Assembly: GCA_002422085.1 (NCBI GenBank)
Contig: DISZ01000019.1
Location: 345,346 to 409,345, forward strand
Origin: Rhodobacteraceae bacterium UBA6197
Lineage (GTDB): Bacteria; Pseudomonadota; Alphaproteobacteria; Rhodobacterales; Rhodobacteraceae
Length of the DNA stretch: 64,000 nt
Direction: 5' to 3'
Part shown: piece after piece, positions 9,782 to 19,121 of the stretch
How the letters are laid out: each line of letters starts with the position of its first letter
Position numbering within the stretch: position 1 is the first letter of the stretch
Program-made: the position numbers and the translations under genes
The notes under the pieces: model-generated
Database searches by the model: none
Told to the model about the DNA's origin: nothing
What the model saw: the letters and a program-made list of their open reading frames with translations, nothing else

Positions 9782-11092
9782 CTAAAGCACGAACAGCACC
9801 AAAGACGGAAACGCCACCAGGATGGCGACCCGGATCAGATCCGAGGCGACGAACCACGCCACCGCCCCATAGGTCGCCGAAATCGGCGTCTCGCGCGACA
9901 GCGCGTTGATGACGAACAGGTTCATGCCTACCGGCGGGGTAATCAGCCCGACCTCGACCACGATCAGCACCAGCACACCAAACCAGATCGGAAAAAGCGC
10001 CGGATCAAGACCGAAATCCAGGCCGGTGACGACGGGATAGAACACCGGAATTGTCAGTAGAATCATCGAAAGGCTGTCCATCAGGCAGCCCAGAATCAGG
10101 TAGAATGCCAGGATCAGCGCCAATACGGCCCAAGGGCTGAAGCCCTGATCCAGCACAAAGCCCGACAGTTCCTGCGGCACCCGCGCATAGGCCAGAAAGC
10201 CATTGTAGACCGCCGCCCCAAGGATGATGAAAAAGATCATCCCGGTGGTTTCGGCGGTGCTCAGAAGGCTGTCGCGCAATCCCTTCCAGCCCAGACTGCC
10301 CGAGGCGAGCGCCATCACCCCGGTGCCCGCAGCACCGACCGCCGCACCCTCGGTCGGGCTGAAGATGCCGCCGTAGATCCCGCCGACCACTAGGAAAAAT
10401 ACCGCGACAACCTGCCAGACATGGCCCAGCGCGCGCAGCCGCGCGGCCGCCGTCTGACGCGGCCGCAGCCCCGCCGCTTCGGGGTGGCGGCGCACATAAA
10501 GCGCGATGGCCAGCATATAGCCCACCGCCGCCAGCACGCCCGGCAGCACCGCCGCCAGAAACAGTTGCGCGATGTTGGTTTCGGTCAGGATCGCATAGAT
10601 CACCAGAACCACCGAGGGCGGGATCAGGATCCCCAGCGTCCCCCCCGCCGCCAGCGTCGCGGTTGAAAGCCCGCCCGAATAGCCCGCCGCGCGCAGTTCG
10701 GGCAGCGCCACCCGCCCCATCGTCGCCGCCGTCGCCAGCGACGATCCGCAAATCGCGCCAAACCCCGCGCAGGCGCCGATCGCGGCCATCGCCATGCCTC
10801 CCCTGCGATGCCCCAGGAACGCCTCGGCGGCACGAAACAGCGCCGCGCTCATGCCGCCCAGCGTGGCGAACTGCCCCATCAACAGGAACATCGGAATCAC
10901 CGCAAGGTTGTAGTTCGCAAAGGTCGAAAAGCTTTCGCTTTTCAGTTTCGCCAGCACGATCAGCGGGCTTCCCGTGGCCAGCGTCAGCCCCCCCGCGCCA
11001 CAGATCAACATCGCCAGCCCGATCGGGGCGCGGGCGAAGATCAGCGCCAGCAACAGCGGGAAGGACAGATAGCCAAGGCTTAGCGCGCTCAT
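9782..11092 (-). CDS. TRAP transporter large permease (DctM type)
   Basis: A 436-aa integral membrane protein of the DctM family, the ion-coupled transport subunit of tripartite ATP-independent periplasmic (TRAP) transporters. About twelve hydrophobic segments are visible, with the signatures G-T-L-G-I-L-I-P-P-S-V-V, G-G-I-Y-G-G-I-F-S-P-T-E-G-A-A-V-G, G-C-L-M-D-S-L-S-M-I-L-L-T-I-P and L-I-T-P-P-V-G-M-N-L-F. The start at 11092 overlaps the small permease stop by four bases (ATGA); the longer frame upstream is rejected. It belongs to the dctP-dctQ-dctM operon with the genes at 11089-12687. Substrate not predictable beyond 'probably a carboxylate'. Confidence 0.92.
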   Translation of the reverse strand: MSALSLGYLSFPLLLALIFARAPIGLAMLICGAGGLTLATGSPLIVLAKLKSESFSTFANYNLAVIPMFLLMGQFATLGGMSAALFRAAEAFLGHRRGGMAMAAIGACAGFGAICGSSLATAATMGRVALPELRAAGYSGGLSTATLAAGGTLGILIPPSVVLVIYAILTETNIAQLFLAAVLPGVLAAVGYMLAIALYVRRHPEAAGLRPRQTAAARLRALGHVWQVVAVFFLVVGGIYGGIFSPTEGAAVGAAGTGVMALASGSLGWKGLRDSLLSTAETTGMIFFIILGAAVYNGFLAYARVPQELSGFVLDQGFSPWAVLALILAFYLILGCLMDSLSMILLTIPVFYPVVTGLDFGLDPALFPIWFGVLVLIVVEVGLITPPVGMNLFVINALSRETPISATYGAVAWFVASDLIRVAILVAFPSLVLFVL

Positions 11093-11643
11093 TTCCGGTT
11101 CCTTGGGGTCCGGTTCCTTGGGATCCAGATCCTCCGGACGGCGTCCCATAGCGTCACCAGCGCGGCAACGACAGCGGCGAACAGGCTGGCGGCATAGGCC
11201 CACCACAACGGGATTTGCAGCAGGAACGTGGTCTCGCCATTGCGCATCTTGCCCAGCGTTCCCACCCCCAGCCGCCAGGCGATCACCACCAGCGCCACCG
11301 CCATCAGCACTTGCCAGAACGCCTCGATCCTGGGGCGGATGCGGCCGGGCAAGGCATCGGTAAAGACCGTGACCGCAGCATGGGCGCGGCGGATCTGCAC
11401 CAGCGGCAGGCTGGCAAAGACCACGAAGGCCATCGCCAATTCAACCAGCTCGTAGTTGGCCTTCAATGGCCCGACGCCGCTGGCGATCAGCGCCGCGCCA
11501 AGACCGGGCAGCCAAGTCTGAACCACCGAGGATTGCGCCAGCACCAGCACGGCATTGCCGCTGACGCTGAGGCAGATCAGGCCGATCATCGCCACCAGCA
11601 CCGTCGCCCCGGCCAGCGCCATCACGGATGCCAATCGCGCCAT
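11089..11643 (-). CDS. TRAP transporter small permease (DctQ type)
   Basis: A 184-aa protein with four predicted membrane helices, matching the small DctQ subunit that bridges the binding protein and the large permease. Helices fall at about residues 8-30, 40-60, 95-118 and 148-170. It is encoded 12 bases after the binding protein gene and overlaps the large permease start by four bases, so all three subunits are translated from one message. Confidence 0.85.
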   Translation of the reverse strand: MARLASVMALAGATVLVAMIGLICLSVSGNAVLVLAQSSVVQTWLPGLGAALIASGVGPLKANYELVELAMAFVVFASLPLVQIRRAHAAVTVFTDALPGRIRPRIEAFWQVLMAVALVVIAWRLGVGTLGKMRNGETTFLLQIPLWWAYAASLFAAVVAALVTLWDAVRRIWIPRNRTPRNRK

Positions 11644-11655
11644 TCCGCGCGCGCC

Positions 11656-12687
11656 TCAGCGGCTGTGGGCCGCAATCGCGGCGCGGGCAGAGTCGAGCAG
11701 CGCCTGACCGTCAATCCCGGCAGCGGCGACCTCGGCAATCCAAGATTGGGTCACCGGCGCGGCGGCGGCCTCCCATCGGGCGGCCTCGTCCGGCGAAAGG
11801 GTCACGATGGCATTGCCCAGATCTTCGGCCGCCTTGCGCGCGGGGATGTCTTCGGCCTGTTGCAGCCGCCCCGCCTCGGCCGAAAAGGCCGCCCCCGAGG
11901 CCGCATCAATCACCGCCTTCAGATCGTCGGGCAGCCGATCGTAGCTGTCCTTGTTCATCGCCAGAATGAAGGTCGCGACATAGATGCCCTTGCCGGGAAA
12001 CTCGGTGTGGTTATGGACCAGTTCGCCCACCTTCAGCGATGCCGACACCTCCCACGGCAGCAACGCGCCGTCGATCACGCCCTTCGAGAGCGCTTCAGGC
12101 ACAGCCGGAACCGGCATTCCCACCGGGATCGCGCCCAGTTGTTCCAGCAGCATCGTCGTGGTGCGCGAGGGGGCACGCAGTTTCAGCCCGGCAAGGTCTT
12201 CGACCTTGAGCACCGGGCGCGAGGAATGGATCACGCCGCGCCCGTGCACCCAAGCACCCAGCAGGTGCAGATCCTTGAAATCGGTGTCCTTCATTTCGGT
12301 CTGGGCAAGGTCCCAATAGGCGGCGCTGGCGGCTTCGGCATCGGCCACCAGGAAGGGCAGCTCAAACACTTCGGTGCGCGGGAAACGGCCCGGCGTATAG
12401 CCCGGCAGGGTCCAGATGATATCGACCACGCCATCGACCAGCTGATCGACCAGATCAGCGGGTTTGCCGCCCAGTTGCATCGCAGGATAGCGTTCGATCT
12501 TGATGCGCCCGTTCGAGCCGGCCTCGATCGCGTCGGCCCAAGGGGTCAGGATATGCGCCGGAACAAAGCTTTGTTCGGGCAGGAACTGATGCAGCCGTAA
12601 CGTCACCTCCTGCGCCCCGGCGGGGGCGGCAAGGCTCAGGCCAAGGACCAGCGCGACAAGCTGCGCGGCGGGGCGGAAAAGGGTCAT
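11656..12687 (-). CDS. TRAP transporter substrate-binding protein (DctP type)
   Basis: A 343-aa periplasmic binding protein with a Sec signal peptide (hydrophobic core at residues 8-20, cleavage after A-G-A). DctP-family signatures: A-D-A-I-E-A-G-S-N-G-R-I-K-I-E-R-Y-P near residue 50, the D-L-A-G-L-K-L-R-A-P segment that carries the substrate-carboxylate-binding Arg, and G-V-I-D-G-A near residue 205. GGGAGA lies seven bases before the ATG. It heads the PQM operon and is divergent from an M19 dipeptidase, hinting at uptake of a peptide-derived or amino-acid-like substrate (inference). Confidence 0.9.
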   Translation of the reverse strand: MTLFRPAAQLVALVLGLSLAAPAGAQEVTLRLHQFLPEQSFVPAHILTPWADAIEAGSNGRIKIERYPAMQLGGKPADLVDQLVDGVVDIIWTLPGYTPGRFPRTEVFELPFLVADAEAASAAYWDLAQTEMKDTDFKDLHLLGAWVHGRGVIHSSRPVLKVEDLAGLKLRAPSRTTTMLLEQLGAIPVGMPVPAVPEALSKGVIDGALLPWEVSASLKVGELVHNHTEFPGKGIYVATFILAMNKDSYDRLPDDLKAVIDAASGAAFSAEAGRLQQAEDIPARKAAEDLGNAIVTLSPDEAARWEAAAAPVTQSWIAEVAAAGIDGQALLDSARAAIAAHSR

Positions 12688-12992
12688 CTGGTGTCTCCCA
12701 TCAAATGGTGGCGCACTATGTTAGCGGTTGGGCGTTCTGTCCACCACTTCCCCGAGGCCAGATTGCGGGGAAATGCCATTGCCAGATGCCGACGCGTTCA
12801 CGCCCGGCCCTGCCCCCGGCAAAAGCCCCCGGTTTTCGCCCCGCTTCGGGCCGCGACTCGGCGTTTCATCGCGATCTGGCCAAAGTGCAATTGGCGATGG
12901 GCGGCGCGATGCGCGAATCAGGCAGGCCCTTCGCCCCCCCCCTCGCATCCGGTGCGTCCCTCTGGCAGGTTGCGCCAAAAGAGAGGTGCGCG
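12688..12992. other. Divergent intergenic region, 305 bp
   Basis: This stretch separates the minus-strand TRAP operon from the plus-strand dipeptidase and must hold both promoters. I find no strong hexamers, operator palindrome or coding ORF. The frame that reads through it into the dipeptidase is Pro/Arg-rich and lacks a ribosome binding site at its own start. Confidence 0.5.
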
Positions 12993-14045
12993 ATGATTCC
13001 CGTTTTTGACGGCCACAACGATTTTCTGCTTTGGTTGACACGAGAGCCCGAGCGCCGCGAAGAGATCTGGTTTCAGGGCAACCCTGCGGGCCAGATGGAC
13101 CTGCCGCGCATGAAGGCGGGCGGCTTTGCAGGGGGGTTCTTTGCGATCTACATCCCGACACCCGCATCGGCCGGGGATCTGGATTACGAGGCGCAGATGG
13201 ACAACCCGCCCTATGCGCTGCCCCTGCCCGATCTGATCCCGGCCAGTGCCGCGCAGCCGGTGGCGCTGGCGATGCTGGGCCAGTTGCTATGGCTGGAGCG
13301 GACCGGAACGCTGACGATCTGCCGCTCGGTCGCCGACATCCGGGCGGCAATGGCGGCTGGCAAGATCGCCGCCGTGATGCATTTCGAGGGTGCCGAGGCA
13401 ATCGGCCCGGATCTTGATGCGCTACATATCTGGCACGCACTGGGGCTGCGCAGCCTTGGCCCGGTCTGGAGTCGCCCAACCATATTCGGACATGGCGTGC
13501 CGTTTGCCTTTCCGTCCTCGCCCGATACCGGGCCGGGGCTGACCGACGCGGGCAAGCGGTTGGTCCGTGAATGCAACGCGCTAAGGATCATGCTGGACCT
13601 GTCGCATCTGAACGAGGCCGGTTTCAATGATGTGGCGGCGCTGTCGGATGCGCCATTGGTGGCGACGCATTCCAATGCTCATGCGGTCACACCCAGTTCG
13701 CGCAACCTGACCGACCGGCAACTGGCGATGGTGCGCGACTCGGGCGGGATCGTGGGGCTGAACTATGCCACGGCCTTCCTGTCTGCCGAGGGCCGCCAGC
13801 GCAGCTTTTCCGGCTGGGAGCCGGTCTTGCGCCACCTCGACCACCTGCTGTCGGTGCTGGGCGAGGACCATCTGGCGCTGGGATCCGACTTTGACGGGGC
13901 CACCCTGCCCGCCGATCTGGGCGATGTCGCGGGGCTTCCGCGGCTGCTGAACGCCCTGACGGAACACGGCTATGGCGTTGAGTTGATAGAGAAAATTGCG
14001 CACAAGAACTGGCTTTCGCTGCTGACGAAGACATGGGGACGCTAG
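12993..14045 (+). CDS. Membrane dipeptidase, peptidase family M19
   Basis: A 350-aa protein of the renal-dipeptidase family (M19), binuclear zinc hydrolases that cleave dipeptides, often with D- or unusual C-terminal residues. The metal ligands are visible: D-G-H-N-D at residues 5-9, H-F-E-G-A-E near residue 130, the D-L-S-H-L-N segment near 203, T-H-S-N-A-H, and G-S-D-F-D-G near 300. GAGAGG stands about six bases before the ATG at 12993, so the open frame from 12705 is not used. No signal peptide, so probably cytoplasmic, as is common in Proteobacteria. It is divergent from a TRAP operon and precedes an ABC operon. Confidence 0.9.
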   Translation: MIPVFDGHNDFLLWLTREPERREEIWFQGNPAGQMDLPRMKAGGFAGGFFAIYIPTPASAGDLDYEAQMDNPPYALPLPDLIPASAAQPVALAMLGQLLWLERTGTLTICRSVADIRAAMAAGKIAAVMHFEGAEAIGPDLDALHIWHALGLRSLGPVWSRPTIFGHGVPFAFPSSPDTGPGLTDAGKRLVRECNALRIMLDLSHLNEAGFNDVAALSDAPLVATHSNAHAVTPSSRNLTDRQLAMVRDSGGIVGLNYATAFLSAEGRQRSFSGWEPVLRHLDHLLSVLGEDHLALGSDFDGATLPADLGDVAGLPRLLNALTEHGYGVELIEKIAHKNWLSLLTKTWGR

Positions 14046-14073
14046 CGCGGCACAAAGTTAACGCTACGACTCC

Positions 14074-14091
14074 GTAACAGTTTTGTTGCAA
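14074..14091. promoter_or_regulatory. Candidate MurR/RpiR operator in front of ABC operon
   Basis: GTAACAGTTTTGTTGCAA has dyad character (AACA..TGTT). A close relative, GAACAGTTTGTAACAACC, occurs at 19122-19139 between the MurR/RpiR regulator and its divergent operon. The shared core, differing by a one-base gap, suggests a common operator. Only two copies are seen, so this is tentative. Confidence 0.3.
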
Positions 14092-14219
14092 GCGCGACGA
14101 TTTGGAGCAAATCTGTTCAGAGCGAAGGTGCAGTGTCGTCTGACTGTCACAAAAAGCGCCTATTGCAGTCATGCGCCCAAAAACGGGCCCTGACATCCGC
14201 TAACGGGGAGACTACTGGA

Positions 14220-15323
14220 ATGACAATGAAACCAATGCACTGGCTTGCCGGCGCTGCGGCGCTGATGGCCACGACCGCCGTCGTGCAGGCGCAGGACATG
14301 GCCGCGCTTGAAGCCGCCGCCAAAGCCGAAGGAATGCTGACCACCGTCGCGCTGCCGCATGACTGGTGTGGCTATGGTGGCGTGATCGAGGGCTTCAAGG
14401 CCAAGTATCCCGACATCACCGTGAACGAGTTGAACCCGGATGCGGGTTCGGCGGACGAAGTCGAAGCGATCAAGGCGAACAAAGGCAATACCGGCCCGCA
14501 GGCGCCCGATGTCATCGACGTGGGTCTGTCGTTTGGCCCCTCGGCCAAGGCCGACGGCCTGACCATGCCCTACAAGGTCGCGACTTGGGACGATATCCCC
14601 GACGCGGTGAAGGATGCCGATGGCCATTGGTATGGCGACTACTACGGCGTCATGTCCTTCATGGTGAACAAGGATCTGGTCTCGAACGTTCCTGCCGACT
14701 GGTCGGATCTCTTGAAGCCGGAATACGCCAATGCGGTTGCGCTGGCGGGTGATCCGCGCGCCTCGAACCAGGCGATTCTGGCGGTTCTGGCGGCCGGCAT
14801 GGCCAATGGCGGCGCGGCCGGTGCCGAATCGGGCGCCAAGGGGCTTGAGTATTTCGCCGAGATGAACAAGGCGGGCAACTTCGTGCCGGTCATCGGCAAG
14901 GCGGGCACGCTGGCCCAAGGTGCCACCCCGATCGTGCTGATGTGGGACTACAACGCACTTTCGGCTCGCGACACGTTGGCAGGCAACCCGCCGGTCGATG
15001 TGGTCGTGCCGAAATCAGGCGTTCTGGCGGGCGTCTATGTGCAGGCGATCAGCGCCTATGCACCGCATCCGAACGCGGCCAAGCTTTGGATGGAATACCT
15101 CTATTCGGACGAGGGTCAGCTGGGCTGGCTGAAAGGTTATTGCCACCCGGCGCGCTTCAACGCGATGGCCGCGGCGGGCAAGATCCCTGCCGAGCTTTTG
15201 GACGCACTGCCGCCGGCCGCGTCCTATGAGGCCGCCTATTTCCCGACGCTGGACGAGCAAAGCGCCAATAAAGACGCGGTGACCGCAGGTTGGGATGCCG
15301 TTGTCGGCGCCAACGTCCAGTAA
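14220..15323 (+). CDS. ABC transporter extracellular solute-binding protein
   Basis: A 367-aa periplasmic binding protein of the family 1 / PotD-AfuA type. A signal peptide occupies about residues 1-24 (cleavage after V-Q-A). The segments F-K-A-K-Y-P-D-I-T-V, N-K-D-L-V..V-P-A-D-W-S-D-L, and the C-terminal Y-L-Y-S-D-E-G-Q-L-G-W-L-K-G-Y are typical of this fold. GGGGAG sits ten bases before the ATG at 14220. It is followed by two permeases and an ATPase, giving a complete importer. Neighbours suggest an amine or amino alcohol substrate (inference); ferric iron and polyamines are the known alternatives for this superfamily. Confidence 0.88.
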   Translation: MTMKPMHWLAGAAALMATTAVVQAQDMAALEAAAKAEGMLTTVALPHDWCGYGGVIEGFKAKYPDITVNELNPDAGSADEVEAIKANKGNTGPQAPDVIDVGLSFGPSAKADGLTMPYKVATWDDIPDAVKDADGHWYGDYYGVMSFMVNKDLVSNVPADWSDLLKPEYANAVALAGDPRASNQAILAVLAAGMANGGAAGAESGAKGLEYFAEMNKAGNFVPVIGKAGTLAQGATPIVLMWDYNALSARDTLAGNPPVDVVVPKSGVLAGVYVQAISAYAPHPNAAKLWMEYLYSDEGQLGWLKGYCHPARFNAMAAAGKIPAELLDALPPAASYEAAYFPTLDEQSANKDAVTAGWDAVVGANVQ

Positions 15324-15401
15324 GCGGACCGATGAAATTGCCTGCTCCGGTATTTCCCGGGGCGGGCCCATAACAAAAGACCCCAACGGGACGGATACCT
15401 A

Positions 15402-16277
15402 ATGACCGCGCCATTACCCGCAAAACTGCGGCCACGTCTGCCGATGACCTGGCTGGGCATCGTGCCGTTCATCATCTTCGCGCTTTTGTTCCTGATCCTG
15501 CCGACGATGAATATCGTCGTCGGCGCATTTCAGAACCCTGCGGGCGAGATGACGCTGGCCAACGTGAAACAGTTGTTTCAAGGTGCCATACCTGCCTATT
15601 ACCTGATTTCCATCAAGATTTCGCTGGCGTCATCGTCGATTGGCTGCCTGATCGGCTTTGCCGTCGCGGCGTCGGTCACGCTGGGCGGGCTGCCGAAATG
15701 GATCCGCGGACCGCTGCTGACCTTTTCAGGCGTGGCGTCGAACTTTGCCGGGGTGCCGCTGGCCTTCGCCTTTCTGGCGACGCTGGGGCGTCTGGGGCTG
15801 GTGACAATGCTGCTCAAAAGCTGGTTTGGCATCAATATCTATGGGCTTGGCTTCAACCTGTTGTCGTTCTGGGGTCTGACGCTGACCTATCTGTTCTTCC
15901 AGATCCCGCTGATGATCCTGATCATCACGCCGGCGCTGGACGGGCTGAAAAGAGAATGGAAAGAGGCGGCCAGCATTCTGGGCGCGACCGGGCCGCAATA
16001 CTGGCGCATGGTGGCGCTGCCGATCCTGTTTCCGTCACTTTTGGGCACCTTTGCGCTGCTTTTTGCCAATGCCTTTGGCGCCGTTGCCACCGCCTATGCG
16101 CTGACCGGATCGTCCATGTCGATCGTGCCGATCGTGCTGTTCGCACAGATCCGCGGTGACGTGCTGCAAGACCCGCATCTTGGCTATGCGCTGGCCTTTG
16201 GCATGATCGTTGTGACGGGCATCGCCAATGGCGTTTATGTCTGGCTGCGCACCCGGTCGGAAAGGTGGATGCAATGA
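15402..16277 (+). CDS. ABC transporter permease (first subunit)
   Basis: A 291-aa inner-membrane permease with six predicted helices. The cytoplasmic EAA loop that docks the ATPase reads E-A-A-S-I-L-G-A-T-G-P-Q-Y-W-R near residue 190. It lies 78 bases after the binding-protein gene with only a weak ribosome site, and overlaps the next permease by four bases. It resembles the PotB/ModB class of permeases used for spermidine/putrescine and iron. Confidence 0.88.
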   Translation: MTAPLPAKLRPRLPMTWLGIVPFIIFALLFLILPTMNIVVGAFQNPAGEMTLANVKQLFQGAIPAYYLISIKISLASSSIGCLIGFAVAASVTLGGLPKWIRGPLLTFSGVASNFAGVPLAFAFLATLGRLGLVTMLLKSWFGINIYGLGFNLLSFWGLTLTYLFFQIPLMILIITPALDGLKREWKEAASILGATGPQYWRMVALPILFPSLLGTFALLFANAFGAVATAYALTGSSMSIVPIVLFAQIRGDVLQDPHLGYALAFGMIVVTGIANGVYVWLRTRSERWMQ

Positions 16278-17056
16278 ACCGTATCTGGTCCTGGCTCGCC
16301 CTGTCCCTCGGGCTGGTCTATTTCTTCCTGCCACTGATCGCCACGGTCGAGTTTTCGCTGAAGATGCGGCGCGGCGAATATTCGTTCGACGCCTACCGCA
16401 AGGTGCTCGAGGATCCGCGGTTTCAGGAAACCTTCAGCTATTCGGTGGTGATGGCGCTGTTCACCATTGCCTTTGGCGTGCTGCTGGTGGTGCCGACGGC
16501 CTATTGGGTGCGGCTGAAGCTGCCGCGCCTGCGCCCGGCGGTCGAATTCGTCACCTTGTTGCCGCTGGTGATCCCGGCGATCGTGGTGGTGTTCGGCTAT
16601 ATCCGGCTTTACAACACCTCAAGCTGGCTGCCGCTGACCGGCTCGGCGACGGGCACGAACCTGCTGTTGATGTTCGGCTATGCCATGCTGTCGCTGCCTT
16701 ACATGTACCGCGCTGTCGATACCGGGCTGCGCACCATCGACGTGGCCACCCTGACCGAGGCGGCGCAAAGTCTGGGCGCCGGCTGGATCACGATTCTGGC
16801 GCGAGTCATTTTGCCCAACGTGCTGATCGCGGTGCTGTCGGGGGCGTTTTTGACCTTCGCGATCGTGATCGGAGAATTCACCATGGCGGCGCTTTTGAAC
16901 CGCCCGGCCTTCGGGCCTTATCTGCAACTGATGGGTGCCAACCGCGCCTATGAACCGGCGGCACTGGCCGTCATAGCCTTTGCGGTGACCTGGGCCTGCA
17001 TGGGGCTGATCCAGTTGATTACCCGGTTCTCCAAACATACGAAGGCGGCGCGCTGA
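16274..17056 (+). CDS. ABC transporter permease (second subunit)
   Basis: A 260-aa inner-membrane permease, PotC-like in position and length, with the EAA loop E-A-A-Q-S-L-G-A-G-W near residue 165. I prefer the ATG at 16274, which overlaps the previous stop (ATGA) and has AAAGG upstream; an ATG at 16265 is possible. Its stop shares one base with the start of the ATPase gene (TGATG), so the three proteins are translationally coupled. Confidence 0.88.
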   Translation: MNRIWSWLALSLGLVYFFLPLIATVEFSLKMRRGEYSFDAYRKVLEDPRFQETFSYSVVMALFTIAFGVLLVVPTAYWVRLKLPRLRPAVEFVTLLPLVIPAIVVVFGYIRLYNTSSWLPLTGSATGTNLLLMFGYAMLSLPYMYRAVDTGLRTIDVATLTEAAQSLGAGWITILARVILPNVLIAVLSGAFLTFAIVIGEFTMAALLNRPAFGPYLQLMGANRAYEPAALAVIAFAVTWACMGLIQLITRFSKHTKAAR

Positions 17057-18105
17057 TGGCATTTCTGAAAATCGCACATCTTGAGAAATTTTTCGGCCCG
17101 ATGCAGGTCGTCAAGGATTTCAACCTCGAGGTGGAACAGGGTGAATTCGTGTCGCTGCTGGGGCCGTCGGGCTGCGGCAAGACCACGGTTCTGCGGATGG
17201 TCGCGGGGTTCGAGGCACCGACCTCCGGCGTCATCAGCATTGAAGACCAGGATGTCGTCCGGTTGAAACCGAACCAGCGCAACATCGGCATGGTGTTCCA
17301 AGCCTATGCGTTGTTTCCCAACCTGACGGTGGCGCAGAACGTGGCTTTCGGGCTGCGCGTCAAGGGCGTGCCACGCAGTGAAATCAAAAGCCGCGTTACC
17401 GAGATGCTGGATCTGATCGGCCTGCCCGATCTGGCAAACCGCTATCCGTTCCAGCTTTCGGGGGGCCAGCAACAGCGCGTGGCATTGGCGCGCGCGCTGG
17501 CGGTGCGACCTCAGGTGCTGCTGCTGGATGAACCGCTCTCGGCGCTTGACGCGAAAATCCGCGTCAGCCTGCGCAACGAGATCCGGCTGATCCAGAAGAA
17601 ACTGGGGATCACCACGATCTTCGTGACCCACGATCAGGAAGAGGCCCTGTCGATGTCGGATCGGGTCGTGGTGATGCACAAGGGCATCGCCGATCAGGTC
17701 GGCACCCCGTTCGAGATCTACAACAAACCCACCACCAAATTCGTCGCCACCTTCGTCGGCACACTCAACATCATCGAAGCCGAGGTCACCGACCCCGCCG
17801 CCGGTCAGGTTCGGATCGGCGCCACCACCGCCACGCTGGGCCGCCCCTTGCCAAAGGGCAAGATCACCTTGGCTGCCCGACCGGAAATGGTCAGCCTTGG
17901 CACCGTGCCGGGGCGCGCGACGCTGCTGAAAGGGCGCGTGATCGATGTCGACTTTCTGGGCTCGGTGATCCGGCTGCGCGCCGATATCGGCGGCTCGGTG
18001 CTGGCGTTCGATACGTTCAACAACCCCAACATCGTGCCACCCGCCGTGGGCGACGAGGTGGAAATGGCGCTGAATGCGGCGGATCTACTGCTGATCGACG
18101 GCTAG
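17056..18105 (+). CDS. ABC transporter ATP-binding protein
   Basis: A 349-aa ATPase of the polyamine/iron/sugar importer class. Walker A G-P-S-G-C-G-K-T-T (about residues 36-44), signature L-S-G-G-Q-Q-Q-R-V-A-L-A-R-A, Walker B L-L-L-D-E-P-L-S-A-L-D, and the switch His (F-V-T-H-D-Q-E-E-A) are all present. A C-terminal TOBE domain from about residue 265 is typical of PotA/FbpC-like proteins. It completes the operon begun at 14220. Confidence 0.93.
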   Translation: MAFLKIAHLEKFFGPMQVVKDFNLEVEQGEFVSLLGPSGCGKTTVLRMVAGFEAPTSGVISIEDQDVVRLKPNQRNIGMVFQAYALFPNLTVAQNVAFGLRVKGVPRSEIKSRVTEMLDLIGLPDLANRYPFQLSGGQQQRVALARALAVRPQVLLLDEPLSALDAKIRVSLRNEIRLIQKKLGITTIFVTHDQEEALSMSDRVVVMHKGIADQVGTPFEIYNKPTTKFVATFVGTLNIIEAEVTDPAAGQVRIGATTATLGRPLPKGKITLAARPEMVSLGTVPGRATLLKGRVIDVDFLGSVIRLRADIGGSVLAFDTFNNPNIVPPAVGDEVEMALNAADLLLIDG

Positions 18106-18121
18106 GCGCAGGCACCTTGTC

Positions 18122-18180
18122 TTCATCTTCGCGGAAATATCCTGCGGGGGTCCGGGGGTGCAAAACCCCCGGCGGGCCGG
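18122..18180. repeat. Dispersed intergenic repeat with terminator-like hairpin, copy 1
   Basis: TTCATCTTCGCGGAAATATCC followed by a G-rich segment and the hairpin CCGGGGG-TGCAAAA-CCCCCGG (18152-18172). Related sequence occurs at 49221-49262 and at the very end of the window (63945-64000). The element sits between convergent genes (ABC ATPase and MurR/RpiR regulator), where it can terminate both transcripts. Confidence 0.55.
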
Positions 18181-18211
18181 GTCTGGCGCCAGAGCCCGTC
18201 TGAAGCGACGC

Positions 18212-19081
18212 CTATTTCACGCGACGAAAGAACCGCGCGCGGGTGTAAAGCTCTTCCAGCCGTTTCATCCTCTTGGCCGTTTCTTCCCAGGTCAGGCTTT
18301 GCACCGCAGCCATCAGCGTTTCGACCAGCACCTGAAGCGCCACAGTGCTGTCCCAGGCCGAGGGAACCTCGATCTGGGCCGAAAAGCGGAACCGCGCATG
18401 GGCGGCGGCGGGCGAGACCCAAGGATCGGTAATCAGCACGACCTCGGCGCCCTGTTCGGCGGCCATCTCGACCAGTTGCAGCACATTGTTTTCATAGCGG
18501 CGGATGTCGAAAGCCAACAACACATCACCCTTGCGCATCTCGATCATCGCCGCGGGCCAAGCGTTCGACATGTCCGAAATCAGGCTGACACCGGGACGGA
18601 TGACCTTCATATGGGTAACAAAGTAATCGGCCATCGCATGGGTGATGCGCCCCCCGGTGGCAAAGACCCGGCGCGACGGATCGGCCATCAGGGCAGCCGC
18701 GGCGTCAAACTCGGCGTGATCGATCTGCGCCAGCGTCGCTTGCAGATTTCCCAGCACCGCATCGGCAAATCGGTTGAGGATATGGGTGTCGGGCACCCCA
18801 CCCGCCCAGCGATCATGCTTGGCCAGAGGCGAAATCAGCCGCTCTTCGACCTCGCGTCGGATCCCGGACTGAAAATCGGGATAGCCCTTGAAGCCCAGCT
18901 TTTGCACCAGCCTGACCACCGTGGGCGATGACACTTTGGCCGCCTTCGCCAGAGCGGTCACCGAACCCAGCGCCGCCACCGGGTAGTGCCGCAACAGATG
19001 CGATGCCAGTTGCCGTTCGGCCCGCGTCATGCCGTCGAAATCGGCGCGCAAGCGTTCTTCGACGGTTTTCTGATGTGCCAC
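18212..19081 (-). CDS. MurR/RpiR-family transcriptional regulator
   Basis: A regulator of about 289 aa with an N-terminal HTH_6 domain (residues ~10-75, with S-V-T-A-L-A-K-A-A-K-V-S-S-P-T-V-V-R) and a C-terminal SIS domain (~120-260) that usually binds a phosphorylated or amino-sugar-like effector. Translation probably starts at the GTG at 19081 or the TTG at 19084, because GGAAGGAG sits 6-9 bases upstream of them; the open frame extends to a GTG at 19105 that has no ribosome site. It is divergent from the hydrolase-TRAP-ligase operon and convergent with the ABC operon, so it is the likely controller of the whole block. Confidence 0.88.
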   Translation of the reverse strand: MAHQKTVEERLRADFDGMTRAERQLASHLLRHYPVAALGSVTALAKAAKVSSPTVVRLVQKLGFKGYPDFQSGIRREVEERLISPLAKHDRWAGGVPDTHILNRFADAVLGNLQATLAQIDHAEFDAAAALMADPSRRVFATGGRITHAMADYFVTHMKVIRPGVSLISDMSNAWPAAMIEMRKGDVLLAFDIRRYENNVLQLVEMAAEQGAEVVLITDPWVSPAAAHARFRFSAQIEVPSAWDSTVALQVLVETLMAAVQSLTWEETAKRMKRLEELYTRARFFRRVK

Positions 19082-19121
19082 CAAAACAGGCTCCTTCCGC
19101 GTCACGAAGTCGAGTCGTCAA

